A stretch of 64,000 bases of DNA from Prostheceraeus crozeri (taxonomy: Eukaryota > Platyhelminthes > Polycladida > Euryleptidae), in assembly GCA_907163375.1 (NCBI GenBank), contig CAJQUW010007952.1:186001-250000 (forward strand), read 5' to 3'. Below are positions 1 to 11,860 of the stretch, in pieces (the first letter of the stretch is position 1; the number at the start of each line of letters is the position of its first letter). Position numbers and translations under genes: made by a program. The notes beneath the pieces were generated by a model. The model searched no databases. It had not been told where the DNA came from and saw nothing but the letters and a program-made list of their open reading frames with translations.

Positions 1-1364
1 CGTAGATTCTCGTCATTTCCACATGACCGTGCGAATCACTCTCTATGTGATGACGTCAGAGTGTTTTCCTCTCATCTGGCGCTTAGAGGTCTCACGTAGA
101 GGTACAAACTGCCCTTTATGGCTTAGGATTTGCGAATCAATAAGGCTTTTGGCTTACGATTTATGGTTTATGGAGGATCGTGACTCGACTACCAAACTAT
201 GGTTTATTGACTCTGGCTTTTCTGTGTGCCTCCATTCTTCGGGGTGTTTCACACAGGCGACGTTTTGCTTAACATTACATTCAATGTAGCCTTTCACACA
301 TGTCGTGCGTTTTCATTTTGCCGCGAGTAAATCCCGCGATTTTTGCTTTTGACCCACAAAAGCAGCGGATATTGACAATAGATGCAGCAGATTGATGAAG
401 TTTTACTATTCTTATTGATATGATCAAAGACATGGCACCGTGAAAATAAGTTAACTTGTGCTATGACTAGATGACGCAATTTTTAACCACTTTTATTGAT
501 GAACTGATTGAATAGGTTGCTGAGATTTCTATTTCTATCAAATGAGCTTCATGTCTATTACACAGCAGATAGCAAGACAAAATTGCTGAAATATGAATGT
601 TTTACGCTGATTTTAAATATTATTTTGGAACTATGTAATAAATTTTAGATATTCTGATAGCGAATTTCCTGCTCATTTCGATGAAAACAAAAACAACTGA
701 AGCCTGCCTTCAGAGTAATTTTGGTTCAAATCCTTCTCCAATAGGCCAAGACACATCCACTATCTATGTCATGAAATCGAGAGACCGAAATGGTTGTCCG
801 ACGATTGACAGTCGCAAAAATCGAAGTCCAATGTGAAATCATAGAAATGAATAACAATAAAACCTCTAGAATGGAAGTAAAGCTTTATGCAAAAATCGCA
901 CGCATTTTCACTTAGATACTCCTGTCAGTGGCTGAATCTTTGGGTTGGAATCAGTAACATGTGCAATTCTAAGCTTTTCGATGCCCCAACTTAGTTCCCC
1001 CGGATGTACCGCGACCTTTAAGTCAATTTCCATTCTAGTCAAATTCAGATAAACAGATAAATTTCTGTTTAAAACAGCCCTTAGTCAGAATTAGTTACCG
1101 TCTTAGTTACTGAGCGCGAAGTAAGTTGAGTGGCTAGTCGTCTGTTCTTCTGTCTGACTCACAGAATTAGACAACTCGTCTCTTCTTCTATTTGACTAGA
1201 AAGGAAACATTGGAACATGTAACGTTATTGAAAAGGCACGATCTTCTGACATAATACCATAGCAATCTAACAATGAGCAGTCAGTTCAACATTAAACACG
1301 TCAAATTGTGCGAAGTTTCAGTGACTGTTATCAACCGGATCACACAGCAAAGAGACACAGTCAA
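1..1364. other. Gene-free AT-rich flank
   Basis: No coding region or RNA gene is supported here. Only short ORFs without recognisable protein character occur on either strand. The one notable content is a dispersed repeat at about 890-1065 (separate entry). Confidence 0.5.
890..1065 (-). repeat. Dispersed repeat, copy 1 (partner at 44222-44402)
   Basis: About 175 bp here match 44222-44402 in inverted orientation. Shared landmarks in order are GCACGCATTTTCACTTAGAT, AATTCTAAGCTTTTC, ATGCCCCAACTT, CCCCGGATGT, CAATTTCCATTCTAGTCAA and TTCAGATAAACA. Similarity stops sharply at both ends, as expected of a mobile or otherwise dispersed repeat rather than a segmental duplication. No terminal repeats or target duplications were found, so the class is unknown. 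Confidence 0.6.
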
Positions 1365-1366
1365 TA

Positions 1367-1400
1367 CCCTAGATGCCCGTTTTTCGATAAAACATGCATG
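1367..1400 (+). repeat. Left terminal inverted repeat
   Basis: Starts CCCTAGATGCCCGTTTTTC and pairs with 6556-6589 with one mismatch. The outer TA at 1365-1366 is the likely duplicated target. Confidence 0.65.
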
Positions 1401-1590
1401 TTTCATCCATGATCATGCTTAAATCATGTATGATCATGCATGCATCATACATGGCCATGCATGATTTTCATGTATGTTTTATTTATGGAACATCCATGTT
1501 ATATGTATTAGACATGCATGTTATATCTATGAGACATGCATGTTTTGTCAATGAAATATCGATGATTTAATCATGTGACATCTATAATTT
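1389..1590. repeat. CATG-rich subterminal repeat array
   Basis: About 200 bp directly inside the left TIR are built of degenerate units of about 20-30 bp around CATGCATGTTT, ATCCATGATCATG and ATGAGACATGCATG. Many units are palindromic. Related motifs (ATCATCGATGTTTTATCCAT) lie at about 6160-6240, 6365-6400 and 6545-6570, near the other end. Clustered subterminal repeats like these are typical transposase-binding regions of some DNA transposons. That role is inferred. Confidence 0.5.
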
Positions 1591-2951
1591 TACCATCGAA
1601 TAGATGAAATTAACCAGGGATGCTAGTATCATTGTACAATCTGTATTGTAAATTCATAGCACATTTTTTTCGTGGAGTGATAAATTCTACATGTTGCATG
1701 AATGCAACATTGTAAAATTTACGAACATGCAGAACTTACTACACAAATTGCAATACATTCATTACATCCCTGGCAAATTCCAGTCACTCCATTGATGTGG
1801 CGCAAGGCCATACATTATCTTCGATATAAAGTTGCACATGTCACAGAGGCAATTCACAAATGCAAATTAAAAAACCGTGCATAAAATTAACATCATGTTT
1901 ATATCAATGTATTGAAGACAAGGAAAATTCATGCATAACGTGAATTAATGAAGCACAAATCAATCAGTCTCCAACACAGTTTTCAATCTCCGATTAAAAA
2001 AACATTTCTAATGAATTTATGGAGTAAAAAATTATAAAGAGGAGCTCGTACATGTGATTTGTAATTAGTAAGATAAGGTATTTTTTCAAAAAGGCTCTGA
2101 TCGAATAACAAATTATAATTCTAAAAGCTATCAGAGATGTCGTGTATTTTCTAGGAATGTTTTAAAACGATTAATGTGTTACTCTGAAATATTCTTTATA
2201 TATTTTCTTGATGCAGCATTGTCGCCATGACAGTTGAAGGGATTGAAGGGTGCCATGACAGTTTATTAAGAAATTTAGTTGAAAGATATTTGAAATTATA
2301 ATAAGAAACGATTGATCACTCATTCAGCTTATGGAGTTTTCTTCTGATTAAAGCAAGTTTTGGCACGGTGCGCTTCTTCCCTTTGAGCTATACCGAATAT
2401 AGCGCTATAGATTGAAGTGTGTTCTTTTGTTCTTAATTCAAATTTCAAGCATGATTGATTTCCGCACAATAGTAATCGCGTAAGAAAATATTTGTTAGAC
2501 CTACATTTGGTAAAATGATTATTCTTACTAAAATTGTACTTTGTACGATAGCATTCATAGATTACAAAAACTGAGCCCTGACTCCCAAGTAAACAGCAGA
2601 AGGAATGGATATCCTCTAAAAATACAATTTTTCATACGTATTTAGAAAATGCACAAAGTTTGACCACCGTATAGGATGACGTTCATATAGTAGCACACAT
2701 CGAAAGATCAGATACAAATGATTTTGATGAAAATCACTGTTATCAACATAAAGGAATTTCTCTATCCGGATTTGATCATCCTTCATTTGAAAATCCTTCC
2801 GACCAGAGAACATGCCCACAGTCCGAATGCGTATTTCACGTCATCTGAAACACTGTCATTTCGAGTCGAACACCGTCGCGACGTCATCATCACATTTTTA
2901 AGAATAGAGGTGATGTCACGAACAATTTACAGTTCAACGGAGAAACAATCA

Positions 2952-3206
2952 CTACTCAAATGAAGTTTGAAGCGATGATACGAGGTCACTGAAAAAATAT
3001 CCTCGGTTGGACCACAAGACGGTTGTCCGAATCTGTTGATCGTTGGGACGTTGCGAATATATGAGAGATTTATAGGTAAATAATAATTCCAGTATTTCGG
3101 GGTTAATTAGCTCACAAGACAAGACGGAAAACAGCCGAGCGTAGGTCAGGTATTGAGTCATTAATGCATAGATACGACGAGTTTGCGCAGCCTCAGCAAT
3201 AAGCAC
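2952..3206 (-). CDS. Candidate exon 2 (last exon) of the same gene
   Basis: A pyrimidine-rich TTTTTTTACAG acceptor precedes 3206 on the minus strand. It is followed by an 84-residue open frame (VLIAEAAQTRRIYALMTQYL ... SSLQTSFE) ending in TAG. Phase 0 matches the donor at 5119, implying an intron of about 1.9 kb (3207-5118). In the inverted copy the same acceptor (ATTTTACAG, ending 10789) and the reading VLIAEA are present, with an intron of nearly equal length, but the frame is broken further on. The sequence is rich in leucine and tyrosine with no recognised motif. It could be the payload gene of the TIR element or a captured host gene. Confidence 0.35.
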   Translation of the reverse strand: MLIAEAAQTRRIYALMTQYLTYARLFSVLSCELINPEILELLFTYKSLIYSQRPNDQQIRTTVLWSNRGYFFSDLVSSLQTSFE

Positions 3207-5118
3207 CTGTAAAAAAAGACAAATTTTGTGCTGATGTGCAGAGCAGAATTATCATACTTAACTAATCTTAATTAACATTCTATGGGTAGGCCTACTTAAA
3301 GTTTAGAAGAGAAATTATTTATAGTAATTTTAGGTGTTGTATAGTAAAGACTATTAAGAAAACTGCTTTTGATTCATTTCATCTCTGACAATGTGGCAAG
3401 CGATATTATTCCTAGAAATTTTGATAACAAATGAAGATATTCAGGAGTGGTTGAATTGTGATCATTAACAATTTATGAATTATTTTTTAATCAATGTTTG
3501 TAGTATTTATTAATAATTTTATTTTGATATTCAAGTACCGGTAACTGTTTATAGAAAAATGCTATCTTCAAATAAAAACGGAGTATAGCCTATTGCCGAC
3601 CGCTTGTCAATCGTTCATGCGATGAAGATAGTCAGGAATGCTTGAATTTTATATAATATTAACACCGTACATGTAATTTCATTTTGTTAAAATCACAATC
3701 TGCAAACACATACACACATAATGTCATCTTGTCTACCGTTTATATGACAGCATCTCTTCAGGTATTCATGGTGACATGCGGGCCTACAACTAACATGTGA
3801 CCATGATAACTAGGCCTACGATGATATAAAAAATGCGAAGCGTAATTTGTATTAAGTAAACACAAATTGATATAAAAGAGTAGCACTGAGTTTAAATTTG
3901 ATTGTTTCATATTTATCATAAGGCATGAAAAATAATTGATTTTGCAAAACTAAACCTATTGTTGGACTGCATCGCATAATCTTTATTACATTCTGCATTC
4001 CGTCGTGTAGCATCTATGCCTTTTGTGTGCTTGATCATTTTTCTTAAACGACTCGAAATATCAAATTGATATCATTTTCTGAAATGTGGCAATTCTGAAA
4101 AAATTAATTGAATATCATTGGCGTTAGCAACAGGTTTTCAGTTCAATATATATGAAATGGAAATAGTGACCTATTTAAACAAGCTTCCTTGATGGATCCA
4201 TTTTTCAGAAACAATAGATTAAATTGTATAACAAGCAGATATCGAATAGCTCAATAGTTTGTCCGCATTGATCGAAATATTCTCCATCTAAACTTCTTGT
4301 AGTCCTGGAATAGATTTTTTAAGCCATATACCATGTTTCATTGTTTCAAAAATTTTTTCAATTATTTGTCATCCAAATATTAATGCTATAGCACAAGTAT
4401 AGCCTACTACATATCTAAATATTGAAGTGCTAAATTGAAATGGCTTTATTGCGTTAATTAAGTTCTTTCATGCTCATAGTTTCTACGGCTTCTAGCATGC
4501 AACTATTTTGTCTCAACATGCCCAGATGCTTGTGCTATTTTCAAAGCAATCAAAAATTACAAATTTAAAAGCAGTGTATTATCATTTCAACATATTCCAA
4601 TTTGATTATGATTCTTTTCACGACACTCAACTTTTGATCGATTTTTCAACGAGAAACGTCGTCGTGAAAACTGATATACATGTACATGCACATTCTCATA
4701 TTGAATTCAAAGTGAATAAGTCTTGGGCAGGTGACATCATTTGTGTGATGGAAAACCCAAGTAAAACGATGTGTTTCTTGATAGCTATAATATTTATATA
4801 AATAACGGACTCCTAAAATGTGCTGCTGAGAGGAACCAAGAGGAATAGAGATATTTTGTTGTTACCATAATAAATTAAATTAAGTATGACGCTAGTAGCT
4901 TTTTAGTATTTGCAAAATTAAAAGCATGAGATAGCAGTAGTCATAGAAATGTCTCTACGTGTTCACGGTCAATAAACCAACTTTTGATTTATCGATTGTA
5001 TCATGTGACCAAATCTCTCCTTTGATTTTGTTTTCGGGATTTCCAAATACATGTACCTAGACTTGCAGTTAAATGCTGTAAGTTGACAAAATAAATTTGG
5101 AAACATTTAGAAGCTTAC

Positions 5119-5454
5119 CCTTTTTCTGCAGTTTGATCCAAGAGATGCATTTTTAATTTTGATGCACAAATCAAAGGAACTTGATGGTTTCATTGAGTGG
5201 AAGAACTCACTCACTACATGCGAGTGTTCATTTTCGAATTGTGCTCCATATTGTGCATGATAACTAAGTAAGATGATGAAAAAACGTAGACGATCACAAA
5301 CCGACGATGAATAAATAAAAGTGCGTAAGTTGAATATTATCCTGCGTTGATGCGCTGACTTTTGTAATGTTAAGCAGTTGACGTAAACACGGGTAGACCA
5401 CGAGAACGAAGAGCTACACAAGCTACTTGCGCCTTGCGCAGCTTTCTGCCCCAC
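5119..5454 (-). CDS. Candidate exon 1 of an unrecognised two-exon gene
   Basis: On the minus strand an open frame runs from an ATG at 5454 to a GTAAGC donor (intron bases 5118-5113). The last part, reading VVSEFFHSMKPSSSFD, recurs in the inverted copy at about 8725-8790 as VVSEFFYAMKPSSSFD, and the donor is conserved there as GTAAGT at 8840. Phase 0 at the donor fits the acceptor before 3206. The first 60 or so residues are less certain, because the inverted copy does not keep them in frame and the true start may be an internal ATG. I recognise no domain. The GC-rich stretch just upstream (about 5455-5640) is conserved in the other arm and may be the promoter. Confidence 0.35.
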
Positions 5455-5999
5455 GTGATGGGCGGACAGTAATTATTAAGCAGGGACGCTGAGTCACAGG
5501 TATCAACATTTCGCAGCGAGAGAATATTATCGACCGTTGCTCTTCAGTCATGGCTCGCGAATGCGGCCACGACCAGGCTGCCAACAATGTGACCGAACTT
5601 CCTCATCTGCGTGCGCGTGGGGAATTTCCTTAATATAGTGACAGAAAGTTATAGAGGCGAGATACGATTAAGCAGACTGAGCTAGATGCGAGATACTTAT
5701 GCAATTGTTTGGTTCAGTTACATGCTGATTTAATATCATACATTTTGCAAATTACTAGCTAAGTAATTTAGCGAACGCACGAACAAACTGATCAAAGTCG
5801 ACTTGCTGATGGACACGGTGTGGAACTTAGAAACTTCAATAAATGTTTCAATTTGAGAAGCAAAATGTGTACCGATAGAATTGCTTAGGCTCCCTTAATA
5901 TTGAAAATATATGTCATGTGTAGGCCTAATGTTGTTGACCTGTTCGTCAGCGTTGACTGATGTTGTTGCTATTGTAGCTACAGTGTACATGTAGTGAAT

Positions 6000-6075
6000 G
6001 TGAAAGATGATGAAGAAGAAGAAGAAAAGGGGAACGAGTGAGTGAGTGAGAAAGAGAGAGACAGAGAGAAGCGAT
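6000..6075 (+). repeat. Purine-rich simple repeat
   Basis: A run of GAAGAA, GTGAGTGA and GAGA units occurs here. Its diverged mirror lies at about 7800-7860 in the other arm. Confidence 0.6.
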
Positions 6076-6555
6076 GAAGTCACCTGAATATCTTTTTTAT
6101 ACACACCATTTCATCAAATATAAAGGGCATATATAAAATACTCGAAATAATAGTAGACATGCATATTTCATATGTCGTATAGGCCCTACATGTTTCATAT
6201 GTCGATATCCATGGATCATCGATGTTTTATCCATGATCGATTCTTTGAGTAATTTAAATGCATTTGTCACTTCTTACAGCATCAATATTATTAATAAAGT
6301 CGGTATCTAACTCAAATGGACAATTCTTCACTACATGAAACGCTCTTTTAATTATGTATTTTATCCACGTATCATGGATCATCGATGTTTTTACCATGTA
6401 CAATTCCAAATTACTATTCTGAGTAATTTTTATATACATTTCCCACTCATTACAATGCTAAATATTATTAGTATAGTTATACCTACACCAAAAAAGACCA
6501 TTTTACTTAATAAGGAATGAAATTTCTTGATAGGATTTATCCGTGATACATGCAT

Positions 6556-6589
6556 CATGCATGTTTTATCCAAAAACGGGCATCTAGGG
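6556..6589 (-). repeat. Right terminal inverted repeat
   Basis: Ends AAAAACGGGCATCTAGGG and is followed by TA at 6590-6591. It is the reverse complement of 1367-1400 except at one position. Confidence 0.65.
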
Positions 6590-7729
6590 TATCAAGTTCT
6601 ACACAGAGGTTTGTGAACGTTTTTTCGTGCGCTGCTAACTTTTCTAATAATGGACGGAGGGCCCAATTATCGAGTAAACTTTTGCGTAATGACCTGAATT
6701 CTTCGAATCTGAAGGAATCGTGGTGATCGTAGCATTTTGAAGGAATTCACAGCAATCCGCAAACGACTCATGACTACTTTTCCTATCTCTCAAAGGTATT
6801 GAAAAATTCTTTTTGCCAACTTAGTAGGTTCCTCCATGTGCCACTCTTTTGAATTAGTTTGCACTTCTAGCAAAGTGATATGCCTAAACAATCTAATTCT
6901 GTGGTGGCTATGATTGTCGAGTGCTTTGCTCTAAAAAGTGAATTAACCCATATTTTGCTAGCGTCAGTTTCAACTGACACCAACGTCTGACTCGACAAAT
7001 GCGCTTTATCCGACACAGCCACTGATATCATGCTTATAGAAGTTGAATAATATCCTTAGGCAATAGAATTGATATATATCGGGTATTTGTTTAAATTCAT
7101 AGTTTCAGACATCAGTTCTCTTTCATGAATTCAAAAATTCGAAGATGGTGATGCGGAAACTTCGCAAGTAAGTAAACTTCCCTTCCTTATACATTTTTCT
7201 TGTTACATAGTTGATTTTTGGTATTTTAGTAAACTTTAGCATTAGATAAGCTTTTCATAAACGTGCGTCCTAATTGCCGACCATTTAGTACCTTCACGGT
7301 CTTTTGACCATTACTTAGGCTACATATTAAGTAAAAATGGTCTTTCTTTTGGAATAAGAATGGCTATACGCTACTAATAATATTTTAACACTGTAAGAGT
7401 GGGAAATGTATGTATAATTTGCTCTAATATTATAATTTGGAATTGTACATGGTTAAAACATCGATCATCCATGAAGTGGATAAAATATAACTAAAAGAGC
7501 GTTTCATTGTCCATTTGAAGAGTTGTCCATTTGAATTAGATACCGACTTTAACTAATAATATTGATGCTGTAAGAAGTGACATAAATGCATTTAAATAAC
7601 TCAAAGAATCGCTCATGGATACAACATTGACATATGAAACATGCGTATATACTATTATTTCGAGTATTTTATATACATGTGCTCTTTTTATTTGATGGAA
7701 ATTTTGTAGACCTACAGAAAAAAAATGAT

Positions 7730-7788
7730 GAAGTCACCCGAATATCTACTTTATGGCCTGTATAAACTATAGATATTCGGGTGACTTC
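7730..7788. repeat. Short hairpin, 18-bp arms
   Basis: GAAGTCACCCGAATATCT at 7730-7747 is perfectly inverted at 7771-7788. The left arm of the large palindrome has only one copy of this motif (about 6073-6090), so the second copy arose in the right arm. Confidence 0.6.
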
Positions 7789-8503
7789 TATCATCTCCTT
7801 CTCTCTTTTCTCACTCACTCTGTCCCCTTTTCTTCTTCCTCTCATTTTTCATCATCGTTCACACATCACTACATGTGGTACTGTATAGCTATATATAGCA
7901 ACAACATCAATCAAACTGACGAACGAATCAGGTCAACAATTACACATGGACATACGTAATATTCTCAAAGGGAGCCTAAGCAATTCTTACTGGCACACAT
8001 TTTACCTTCTCAAATCGAATATCTGTCAATTGAAATCTATAAGCTCCACGTATACCGTACCCATCAGCATGTCGATTTTGATCGATTTGCTCGTGTGTTC
8101 GCCAAATTGCTTGGCTAATAATTTGCAAAAATTTTGATATTAAATCAGTGTGTTGGACTAACAAATGCATAAGCATCCAGCTCCATCTGCGTAATCGTAT
8201 TTCGCTTCTATAACTTTCCGTCACTTAAGGAAATTCGATCGCCACGCGCACGCAGCTGAGAGAGTTCAGTCACATTGTTGGCAGCCTGTGATGGCCGTGG
8301 CCGCATCTGCGTGCAGATTGAGAAGTAGTGGTCGATAATATTCTCCCGCTGCCAATTGTTGATGCCTGTGACTCATAGTCCCTGCTTATAATTATTGTCC
8401 GCCCAGACGTTCAAACAGTAAGCTGCGCAAGTCAGCGCAGTAGCTTTGTGCACTCTTCGCGCTCGTGGTTTATTTGACCCGTGTTTACGTGTGCTGCTTG
8501 CTA

Positions 8504-11050
8504 TTACAAAGTCAGCGCATTCAAGAGGATATTTCTACTTACACACCGTTATTTAGTCGGTTTTGTGATCGTCCACGTTTTTCATCATCTTACTTCGTTA
8601 ATATCATGCATAATACATGGAGCACAATCTACTTACGACTACCTCAATGACCTGCAATGTGTCCAGTTATATGGGATTTACCATCAATTCTCTTTCAATT
8701 ATCAACAAATCGAAAATGAAAAGCACTCGTATTGTAGTCAGTGAGTTCTTCTACGCAATGAAGCCATCAAGTTCCTTTGATTCATGTATCAGAATTATTG
8801 AATTAAAAAGCATCTATTGGATCAGACTACAGAAAAAGGGTAAGTTTCTAAATGTTTTCAGATTTAGCTTGTCAATTTTGTTTCAGCATTTAACTGCAAG
8901 TCTAGGTACATGTATTTGGAAATCCCAAAGACAAAATCGAAGGAGAGATTTGGGCATGGATTTGGGTTCATTGATCATGAACGTATAGACCTTTGTATTA
9001 GTGATGTACTGTTATATCTGCTCTTACTTTTACAAATGATTAAAAAGATATAAGCGTCATACTTCATATAATTTACTGGTAACAACAAAATATCTCAATT
9101 ACTCTTACGCTGTGTAGCAGACTTATCACAAGGAGTCCTACCAATACTTTGAATTCATTTGTGTGATGAAAAAAATGATGTCACATGCTCAAGGCTTATT
9201 TACTTCGAATTCAATATGTGAAATTGAGTGTGTGCATGTTTATCAGTTTTTCAAGTCGACGTTTCTCGTTGAAAAATCGATAAAAAGTTGATTGTGTCGT
9301 GAAAAGAATTATAATTAAATGGAATTATGTTGAAATGATATTATATTATTTTTAAATCCGTAATTTCTGATTGCTTGTATTTAAAATAGCACAAACATCT
9401 GGGCATGTTGAGACAGAGTAGTTGCATGCTAAAAATTTGAGAAACTATGAGCATGAAAGAATTTGATTAGCACAATAAAACTATTTGTAATTTTAGCACT
9501 TCAATTATTTAGATGTGTATCAAGCTATAGGCCTACTTATACTATAGCATTAATATTTGGATGACAAATAATTGAAAAATTTTTTGAAACAGTTTAACAT
9601 GCGGCAAGAATCTAAACATTCCTATTTCAGGACCGCAAAAAGTTTAGGTGGATATGTTTTTATCAATTTCGACAATTATTATTGCTATTCGATTTCTGCT
9701 TAAGTGTATAATTTTTCTAATCGATTTCTTAAAGATGCATCCATCAAGGAAACATGTTTAAATAGGTCATTATTTCCATTTTAATTTCCATTGAATTGAA
9801 AACCTGTAGCTATTCGCCTGTGGTAATTACTTATTTCAGAATTGCCACATTTAAAAAAATACCATCAATTTGATATTTCGAGTCGTTTAAGAAAAATAAT
9901 CAAGCACACTAAAGGTTATTAATGCTACACCACGAACTAACACGTTGTATACGGACTACATGCACACCGTATAATTATGCGCACAAGACTAGTTTTGTGT
10001 TAAAGCCCTACAATGGTTTAGTTGTGCAATTTAATCAATAATTCTTCAATGCTTTACGAACAAGTATAAAACAATCAAAATGCAAACTCATTGCTACTCT
10101 TTCATCTGAATTTGTGTTGACTTTCTACACATTATGCTTCGCACTTTTCAATATTATTGTAGGCCTAGGTATTGTGGTCACATGTTTGCTGTATGCCCAT
10201 ATGTCACCATGAATTACTTGAAGAGATGTTCATATAAATAGTAGAGACAAGAGGATATTATGTGTTGTATGTGTTTGTAGATGTGTGTTTTTAAACAAAC
10301 TGTTTGGATATCAAAATGAAATTTACATGTATCAATTTTATAATAAAATTTCAAGCGCTCCTGAATATTTTCATCGCATGAATTGTGAAAAAGCGGTCGG
10401 CAATAGGCTACATACTCCGTTTTTATTTGCCAGATCACATTTTTCTAAAAAAGTTACTTGAATATCAGAATGTAAATTGGATAAATACTACGAGTATTGA
10501 ACTTAGAAAATTGTTAATAATTGATAATAATCACAATTTGTCCACTCCTGAATTTCTTCATTTGCTATCAAAATTCCAGTGAATATCGCATGCCACATCT
10601 GTCGAAGATTAAAATGATCCAAAAAGCAATTTTCTTAATTATCTTTTACTATAACGCCTAATATTAACTATAAATGATTTCTTTTTTAAACTTTTTGAGT
10701 AGGCCTACCCATGGAATGTAAATTGAGGGTAGTTAAGTTTGATAATTCTGCTGCTGCACATCAGCACAAAAGTTGTCTTCATTTTACAGGTGTTGATTGC
10801 TGAGGCTGTGCAAAAACTCGTCTTATCTGTAGCATCGATGACTCAAGACCTGACCTACGTTCGGCTGCTTTTTCTGTCTTGTTATTTGAGCTAATTAGCC
10901 CGAAAGCTACTGGAATTTTATTTACCCATAAGTTCTCTCTCATACTCGCAACGTCCAAGTGATCATCAGATTCGGACAACCGCTTGTGATCCAACCAAGA
11001 TGCTTTTGAGTTACCTGCATCATCGCCTCAAATTTCATTTGAGTAGTGAT
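8504..11050 (+). pseudogene. Inverted second copy of the two-exon gene, disrupted
   Basis: This is the counterpart of the model at 2952-5454. Exon 1 ends at the GTAAGT donor at 8840 and exon 2 starts at 10790 after ATTTTACAG. The peptide around MKPSSSFD is kept, but exon 2 changes frame soon after VLIAEAVQ. A TATTATTCAG-like promoter or leader region of about 200 bp (8240-8460) is also shared with the first copy. It is probably a decayed duplicate. Confidence 0.35.
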
Positions 11051-11860
11051 TGTTTCTCTGTTGAATTGTAACAGAGAATAATGCGTATCACCTCTATTCT
11101 TTAAAAATGCGACTGATAGCGGCGCGACGGTGTTCGACTCGAAATGACAGTGTTTCCAGATGACGTGAAATACGCATTCGGGCTGTGGGCATGTTTTCTG
11201 TTTGGAAGGATTTTCAAATGAAGGATGTGATCAAATCCGGATAGAAGAAATTTCCCATTTATGTTGATAATAAAGTTGATTTTCATCAAGATTATTTGTA
11301 TCACTGATCGTTCGATGTGTGCTACTATATAAACGTCATCTTGTTATGGTGGTTAAAGCTTTCTTCATTTGCTAAATTCTTAAGTGGAGGGAAAAATTGT
11401 GTTTTTGAAAGATGTCCATCCCTTCTGCTGTTTACTTGGGAGAGAAGGGCTCAGTTTTTTTGGTAATTCTCGATGTTGATCCTACAAAGTAAAAGTTTAG
11501 TAGGATATTTTACCAAATGTGTAGGCCTAACCACTGTTTTACTGCGAGGTTATATTGTACGGAAAAGACTATCATGTTTGAAATTTGAATAAAGAACACT
11601 TACTTCAGCTTAAAGCGCTATATTCTGTAGGCCCTATAGCTTAAAAAGAAGCGCATCGTGTCATAATGTATTTGTTTTAATCAGAAGAAAACTCCATAAG
11701 CTGAATGATTGTTCAATCGTTATTTATTCAAATTTCAAATATCTAACTATATTACTCAATAAACTATAATGGCACCCTTGCGGTCGCCAAAGCTCCATCA
11801 AGAAAAATCTAAAGAATATTTCAGAGTAGCATCTTCCGAATAATCGTTTGCGCTGCCATT

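Larger units (their letters stand above)
2160..6515 (+). repeat. Left arm of a 4.4 kb inverted duplication
   Basis: This arm matches 7325-11860 in inverted orientation over essentially its whole length. Checked landmarks include 2163-2200 with 11815-11855, 2580-2625 with 11405-11450, 2952-3206 with 10790-11050, 4160-4200 with 9745-9790, 5119-5454 with 8420-8840, 5990-6090 with 7785-7860, and 6485-6515 with 7325-7350. By eye identity looks about 80-90 percent with many small indels. The whole arm lies inside the TIR element 1367-6589. Confidence 0.8.
1367..6589. mobile_element. 5.2 kb TIR element with TA flanks, unclassified
   Basis: The ends are 34-bp inverted repeats with one mismatch, at 1367-1400 and 6556-6589. 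They begin CCCTAGATGCCCGTTTTT and run into ATAAAACATGCATG. A TA dinucleotide lies outside each end (1365-1366 and 6590-6591), as expected for a TA target duplication. Inside the left end is a CATG-rich subterminal array, and similar motifs recur near the right end. The interior carries a two-exon gene model on the minus strand (2952-5454). I saw no DDE, rolling-circle or reverse-transcriptase motif, so the element is either non-autonomous or moved by an unrecognised enzyme. Most of its interior is repeated inverted at 7325-11860. Confidence 0.6.
7325..11860 (-). repeat. Right arm of a 4.4 kb inverted duplication
   Basis: This is an inverted partial copy of the interior of the element at 1367-6589. 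It lacks both terminal repeats and the subterminal CATG array. The gene model in this arm is more disrupted than in the left arm, with an extra segment of about 80-90 bp near 8640-8710 and a shifted frame in the second exon. It reads as an older or unconstrained copy. The spacer between the arms (6592-7324) has no recognisable feature. Confidence 0.75.

Noticed and set aside
715-750. GGTTCAAATCC, a tRNA B-box-like motif
   Set aside because: No A box, acceptor stem or cloverleaf pairing can be found around it.
4508-4801. Plus-strand ORF of 97 codons in the left arm
   Set aside because: The inverted copy does not keep the frame, and the segment lies within the predicted intron of the minus-strand gene.
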